DNA from: CALARM01 sp964431735
Lineage (GTDB): Bacteria; Vulcanimicrobiota; SpSt-956; JAKJGF01
Direction of reading: 5' to 3'
Length of the DNA: 18,060 bases
NCBI GenBank assembly: GCA_964431735.1
Contig: CAYSLJ010000140.1
Location: 1-18,060, forward strand
Positions within the stretch are counted from its first letter, which is position 1; every line of letters begins with the position of its first letter. The notes beneath the pieces were generated by a model. It did no database searches. It was given only the letters and a program-made list of their open reading frames with translations, and was not told the origin of the DNA. Below, piece by piece: positions 14,113 through 18,060 of this stretch. The translations under genes and the position numbers were made by a program.

Positions 14113-15912
14113 TTAAATTGTTTCACCTGTGAGTTCATATTTAGAATAAATCCTGTAATATTCGCCTTTTTGAGTTATTAACTCACTGTGTTTGCCTTTT
14201 TCAACTACTTCCCCGTCTCTCAGGACAAATATAATGTCTGCCCTTTCCAGAGTGGATGTTCTGTGCGATACTACAAAAACTCTCATGGCAGGTAATATAT
14301 TATAAATATTATCCCAGAGAGATTTTTCAGTTTCAGCATCAAGATGAGCAGTGGAATCGTCAAGGACTAAAATTTCAGGTCTGCCGGCAAGGGCTCTCGC
14401 TATACTTATTCTCTGTTTCTGCCCTCCAGATACTGTCATACCACGGAGACCGATAGATGTATTAAAGCCGTTTGTAAAATCCTTTACTTCTTCTGTAAGG
14501 CGGGCTATATCAGAACATAAATATATATTATTTTCATCTATCCAGTCTCTCCCGAATTTTATATTATTGCTTACAGTATCGGTAAATAATAGAGGTTCCT
14601 GAGATACATATCCGATTTTTTTTCTTAATTTTGACAGATCCCATTTTTTAAAATTTATGTAATCCAGTGATATTTCTCCCCCGGGAGGATCAAAAAATCT
14701 GCATATAAGTTCCAGAAGCGATGATTTCCCGCTTCCTACTTCTCCGACTATGGCAATCATCCTGTGAGATTCTGTGTCAAAGGTTATATTATTCAATACA
14801 CATCTTGTGTCTTTATATAAGGTGACATTATTGAATATAACCCTTCCTTGCTCATTTTCAGGACATTCCGGCACTTCCGGTGATTTGATATTACATGTAT
14901 ATTCTTCAAGTTCTCTTATTCTTTTGATTGATACTGCAGCTCTTCTGTATCCTACGAGAAGGTTGCTTATATCAAACATTGGCCATATGAGATGACCGAT
15001 ATAATAATCGAATGCTACAAATTCTCCTACAGTAAGGTTTCCTTTTATAACAAGCCAGCCTCCAGTGAGAAGTACAAGGACCTGTGTTAACTGCCAGAAA
15101 TGATGGTAAAGAGAATGCACGAAAATGTGACCTTTTTCCGCACTTATTTCTGCCTCCACTCTTTTATCTGCTACAGAAGCAAATTTCTCTGCCTGTCTCT
15201 GTTCTTTACAATAGGCCTGTATGATGCGAATGCCCGAAAAACATGTCTCTATTGTCTCATTTACCACTGAGATTCTTTTTTGAAGCTCTTTAAACCTTGT
15301 AGTAAGTGCGTCCCTGGTTTTAGTGAAAATGATTATCTGTAAAGGGAGAGGTATGAACGCAACTATAGCAAGCCAGGGATTTATCATAAACATGGCTATA
15401 ATGGAAAAAATTATGCGTAACATAGATTCACAGGAACGAAATACACCTGAACAGGCAAACCAGCTTAATTTACTTCCCACATCATCTGTAAGCCTGGTAA
15501 GGAGATCGCCTGTTCTGAACTTTGTATAAAAGGACTGATCCAGTTTTATAATCCTTTCAAAGGTTTTCTGTCTGTACTGCCATTCCAGTTCCAGATTGGT
15601 AAGAGCCCGTTTGTTGGCGTTTAAAGCTGTAAGGAAAAAATTTATCAGACTCAGAGAAAATAATATAAGTATAGAATGAATGATTGACGTCATTGATAAA
15701 TTTTTCTGCATACCGTCTATTATCGTTATAAATGTATATGGTATCACTGCAGATACAATCGCCACCAGTATGGACAGTACAAGTATCGTAATCAATCTTT
15801 TCTTTAAAGGACGATAAAATTTATAGAGCCATAATATATTTTTTTTGAATTCATCTGTATCCAGTATGGCGGTCATTATTCGCGATGTGTAGAACCTTGC
15901 CGTATAACGCAT
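14113..15912 (-). CDS. ABC exporter half-transporter, degenerate-site subunit (TMD-NBD)
   Basis: The 599-aa protein is a fused six-helix type IV exporter domain (about 40-325) and an ATPase domain (about 355-590). Walker A is GEVGSGKSS (390-398, Lys396), Q-loop Gln438, signature VSGGQ (494-498, canonical), Walker B ILVLDD (514-519) and H-loop His550. The residue after Walker B is Asp519 instead of the catalytic Glu, which marks the degenerate-site partner of heterodimeric exporters such as TM287/288 and LmrCD. Its partner is the gene at 15977-17764, which precedes it on the same strand with a 64-bp gap. AAGGTGA ends 5 nt before the ATG. The substrate is unknown: drug, lipid or peptide export are all possible. 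Confidence 0.93.
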   Translation of the reverse strand: MRYTARFYTSRIMTAILDTDEFKKNILWLYKFYRPLKKRLITILVLSILVAIVSAVIPYTFITIIDGMQKNLSMTSIIHSILILFSLSLINFFLTALNANKRALTNLELEWQYRQKTFERIIKLDQSFYTKFRTGDLLTRLTDDVGSKLSWFACSGVFRSCESMLRIIFSIIAMFMINPWLAIVAFIPLPLQIIIFTKTRDALTTRFKELQKRISVVNETIETCFSGIRIIQAYCKEQRQAEKFASVADKRVEAEISAEKGHIFVHSLYHHFWQLTQVLVLLTGGWLVIKGNLTVGEFVAFDYYIGHLIWPMFDISNLLVGYRRAAVSIKRIRELEEYTCNIKSPEVPECPENEQGRVIFNNVTLYKDTRCVLNNITFDTESHRMIAIVGEVGSGKSSLLELICRFFDPPGGEISLDYINFKKWDLSKLRKKIGYVSQEPLLFTDTVSNNIKFGRDWIDENNIYLCSDIARLTEEVKDFTNGFNTSIGLRGMTVSGGQKQRISIARALAGRPEILVLDDSTAHLDAETEKSLWDNIYNILPAMRVFVVSHRTSTLERADIIFVLRDGEVVEKGKHSELITQKGEYYRIYSKYELTGETI

Positions 15913-15930
15913 AATTTCACCTTTTTTATC

Positions 15931-15960
15931 AGTGAGCAGTGAATGGTGAGTAGTGAGTAG
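15931..15960 (+). repeat. GTGARKR-type heptad array between the two ABC genes (30 bp)
   Basis: The units AGTGAGC, AGTGAAT, GGTGAGT and AGTGAGT are followed by AG. It fills about half of the 64-bp gap and faces the array-like segment at 15977-16006 in inverted orientation. CAGTGAGCAG (15930-15939) can pair with CTGCTCACTG (15987-15996), so the polycistronic mRNA could fold a long-looped hairpin over the stop codon. Confidence 0.75.
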
Positions 15961-15976
15961 AAGCTGTTTCCCACGA

Positions 15977-16006
15977 TCACTGATACCTGCTCACTGCCCC
16001 TGCCTG
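15977..16006 (-). repeat. Heptad-array-like segment overlapping the 3' end of the first ABC gene
   Basis: On the + strand TCACTGA, TACCTGC, TCACTGC and CCCTGCC are followed by TG, which again is 4 x 7 + 2 bp. The units are more degenerate than in the other arrays. The segment covers exactly the stop codon and the last nine codons (QAGAVSRYQ) of the upstream half-transporter. Confidence 0.45.
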
Positions 16007-17764
16007 TATATTGTATAAATGCCAGTAAATTCCCTTTAGAGACAGTAATTCTTTATGACTTCCCTTTTCTTTAATAGTTCCGTCTTTAATAACAAATATG
16101 ATGTCACTCTCTATGATTGTCTGTAACCTGTGGGCAATTATGATGGAAGTTCTGCCTTTCAGAAGTTCTGTGACAGCATTCTGCAGTTTTTTTTCTGTCA
16201 GAGGATCCACTGATGATGTTGCCTCATCAAGTACCAGTATATCTCTGTCAAATACAAGAGCCCTTGCAAAACTTAAAAGCTGTCTTTCTCCCATAGACAT
16301 ATTACTTCCATGTTCCGATAATCCGGTGTTTAAACCATCAGGGAACCTGTCTATTAAATCTTTTGCATTGATTGTTTCAAGGGCTTTTATGACCTGTTCT
16401 TCCCCTATAGAGTTCTCTTCAAGTCTGAGATTGTCCAGAATGGTGCCGTGGAAGAGAATAATATCCTGCAGAACAAGGCCGAGACGCTTTCGTAATATGT
16501 GCAGAGGAATTGTACTTATATCAATGCCATCAATAAATATGTGCCCCTTCTGCGGTTCATAAAATCTGAACAGAAGATTTGCAAGGGTTGTTTTTCCTCC
16601 TCCAGTAGGGCCTACTATGGCAAGCCTCTGGCCTTCCGGTAAAAAAAAGGATATATCTTTTAAAATCCATTCTTCATCTTTATAAGCAAACCAGACATTT
16701 TTAAATTCTATCCCTTTTCTTTCAGAAAGAAATGGCGAATTGTCAGAATCTTCATATCCTGTAAGAGGTATTGCCTGTAAATCATTGATACGTTTTGCTC
16801 CGCCGAAGGCTTTCTGTATGACATTTATTTGATCGCTTAAATGAAAAATAGGACCGAAAAATCTATAAATATATCCCAGAAAAGCAACGAGAGTACCGAC
16901 AGTCAGCTCATCAGGGCGTTCTATAACCCATTTACCTCCGATACCCAGAATCAGCGAGATGGCGACAGTACTGATTAAAAATATTGTATTGCCGAAATAG
17001 GTACTCATTACATGACCGGGATATTCTATATCCACTCTGGATTTATTTACCATGTCCATTTTTCTGATTACATTTTCTTCCTGATCGAAAACCTGGACAA
17101 CCCTGGAACCTTTCAGATATTCTTCAAGAAACCCGTATATTTCTGCAGTCTTTTTCCTCACTTCTATAAATACAGGAACAATTTTCCCGTTGAAATAAAA
17201 AATGGATATAATTACAAATGGTGATAGAGATAGTAATATGAGTGTCAATTTGAAACTTATGGAAAACATAATTACAATCATACCGGCCATCATAATTACA
17301 TCAGAAATAATAATTACTATAGTATTTGTAAATAATGCTCTTAATGATTCCGTATCACTTTCCACTCTTGAAAGTAACTGTCCTACGGGATTACTGTCAA
17401 AAAAACGCTGATTCATGCCTGTAAGATGTGAAAATACGTCAATTCTTATCTGTTTTATGATTTTCTGACCTGCTATTTCTATGTTTACTCTCTGAAAATA
17501 GCTGATTACAAAGGAAATAATCAGAACCAGAAAATAGATTATTGCCAGTTTATAAAGACCATAAAGATCTTTATTGACAAATTCCACATCTATGGCATGA
17601 CGTATCAACAGAGGCCCTGCCAGAGATAACAGAGAAGAACAGAGAAGAAGTGCTCCGCAGAAAAGCAGCACCCATCTGTAAGGATATACCCTTGGAAGGA
17701 GTTTTTTTAATATGTTCCAGTCTATTTTATTTTTTCTATAATCCTGTTCATCATAATGTTTCAT
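15977..17764 (-). CDS. ABC exporter half-transporter, catalytic-Glu subunit (TMD-NBD)
   Basis: This 595-aa protein is the first gene of the exporter pair. Six membrane helices (about 30-310) precede an ATPase domain (about 352-585). Walker A is GPTGGGKT (385-392, Lys391), Q-loop Gln433, signature MSMGE (489-493, non-canonical), Walker B ILVLDE (509-514) with the catalytic Glu514, and H-loop His545. In a heterodimer its altered signature would face the Asp-containing Walker B of the partner, making one degenerate and one consensus ATP site, the known layout of TM287/288-type exporters. No clear Shine-Dalgarno sequence precedes the ATG at 17764. The last nine residues seem to be read from a heptad array. 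The substrate is not predictable. Confidence 0.93.
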   Translation of the reverse strand: MKHYDEQDYRKNKIDWNILKKLLPRVYPYRWVLLFCGALLLCSSLLSLAGPLLIRHAIDVEFVNKDLYGLYKLAIIYFLVLIISFVISYFQRVNIEIAGQKIIKQIRIDVFSHLTGMNQRFFDSNPVGQLLSRVESDTESLRALFTNTIVIIISDVIMMAGMIVIMFSISFKLTLILLSLSPFVIISIFYFNGKIVPVFIEVRKKTAEIYGFLEEYLKGSRVVQVFDQEENVIRKMDMVNKSRVDIEYPGHVMSTYFGNTIFLISTVAISLILGIGGKWVIERPDELTVGTLVAFLGYIYRFFGPIFHLSDQINVIQKAFGGAKRINDLQAIPLTGYEDSDNSPFLSERKGIEFKNVWFAYKDEEWILKDISFFLPEGQRLAIVGPTGGGKTTLANLLFRFYEPQKGHIFIDGIDISTIPLHILRKRLGLVLQDIILFHGTILDNLRLEENSIGEEQVIKALETINAKDLIDRFPDGLNTGLSEHGSNMSMGERQLLSFARALVFDRDILVLDEATSSVDPLTEKKLQNAVTELLKGRTSIIIAHRLQTIIESDIIFVIKDGTIKEKGSHKELLSLKGIYWHLYNIQAGAVSRYQ

Positions 17765-17801
17765 AAGTGAATAATATCTGTTGCATTTTTTTATAATGTT
17801 T

Positions 17802-17834
17802 TTGTTTTTAATGGTTTTATAGTTAAACAGGTTC
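17802..17834 (-). repeat. 33-bp dispersed repeat upstream of the ABC exporter operon
   Basis: It matches 14008-14040 at 30 of 33 bases. After the shared GGTTC, this copy goes straight to CGGGTTTTAA, while the other copy has TGAGTTC inserted before TGGGTTTTAA. The two loci therefore differ by one 7-bp unit. It ends 38 bp upstream of the exporter start codon. Confidence 0.7.
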
Positions 17835-17845
17835 CGGGTTTTAAT

Positions 17846-17868
17846 CTTTCTGACCCAACACCTGACAC
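17846..17868 (-). repeat. Partial heptad tract
   Basis: On the + strand CTTTCTG, ACCCAAC and ACCTGAC are followed by AC: three 7-bp steps with loose similarity plus 2 bp. On the - strand this gives GTCAGGT then GTTGGGT. It may be a decayed array next to the dispersed repeat. Confidence 0.35.
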
Positions 17869-18060
17869 ATAAAAATTGAATAAGATTATTTTTTTATAGT
17901 TTTTAAAATCTGCAAAAGTATAAATTTTTACAGTTAGTTTTTCATAAACATTATAACTCTACAGGGATTAACTGTCTACAGCCCTGTAATAATAACGTTT
18001 TATATGGATTGCGTTTTTTACGACAGGTAAATTCACCTTTACTGAAAATTATAGTTAATG

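Larger units (their letters stand above)
17765..18060. other. Spacer upstream of the ABC exporter operon, cut by the window end
   Basis: It holds the second copy of the 33-bp dispersed repeat (17802-17834), a partial heptad tract (17846-17868), and a nested inverted repeat at 17960-17988 (TACAGGG with CCCTGTA around CTGT/ACAG). On the - strand one frame is open from 18058 to a stop at 17951-17953, about 35 codons. It could be the 3' end of a gene outside the window, but no domain is recognised and such a run occurs by chance in DNA like this. Confidence 0.5.

Noticed and set aside
16098..16562. 154-aa + strand frame opposite the first ABC half-transporter
   Set aside because: It is the complement of the conserved ATPase domain, and its Ser/Leu-rich composition is typical of an antisense shadow.
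17951..18060. 3' end of a - strand gene
   Set aside because: About 35 open codons with no recognisable motif, overlapped by an inverted repeat. Too little to support a gene call.

Overview
This is an A+T-rich bacterial chromosomal window with the standard genetic code and strong AGGAGG-type ribosome binding sites. No rRNA, tRNA, CRISPR array or intact insertion sequence is visible. The gene content is a DpnM-type adenine methyltransferase, a thioester alpha-2-macroglobulin, two large hybrid histidine kinases, MscL, a nitrilase-family amidase and a heterodimeric ABC exporter. This fits a free-living, probably uncultured bacterium from a lineage rich in sensor kinases. The sequence does not let me name a phylum.

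Layout: 1-330 is non-coding and holds a MITE-like inverted-repeat element with a 30-bp heptad array inside it. The + strand then carries an orphan DNA adenine methyltransferase (331-1245), a zinc-ribbon/DUF2007-like small protein (1434-1829), an exported alpha-2-macroglobulin-like protein with a C-terminal membrane anchor (2004-6665), and two hybrid kinases (6726-10700 and 10697-12355). The last three are tightly spaced and probably form one operon. After a convergent junction at 12356-12478 the remaining genes are on the - strand: mscL (12479-12925), a nitrilase-superfamily amidohydrolase (13128-13946) with a good intrinsic terminator, and two ABC half-transporters (14113-15912 and 15977-17764). 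The two half-transporters have complementary active-site lesions typical of a heterodimeric exporter.

The operon with the macroglobulin suggests envelope surveillance. A membrane-tethered protease trap is encoded next to a kinase that has a periplasmic-binding-protein-like sensor domain and a second, soluble kinase flanked by receiver domains. No DNA-binding response regulator is present, so the output must lie elsewhere.

The most unusual feature is in the spacers. At least five intergenic arrays, in two unrelated sequence families (CGCGTYA and GTGARKR-like), share one architecture: four 7-bp units plus 2 bp, 30 bp in total. A third family (GTTCYGR) lies in a 33-bp dispersed repeat found twice, and the two copies appear to differ by exactly one 7-bp unit. 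One array-like segment seems to encode the last nine residues and the stop of an ABC transporter. These arrays recall the heptanucleotide STRR repeats of cyanobacteria and are the best candidate here for something not well described.
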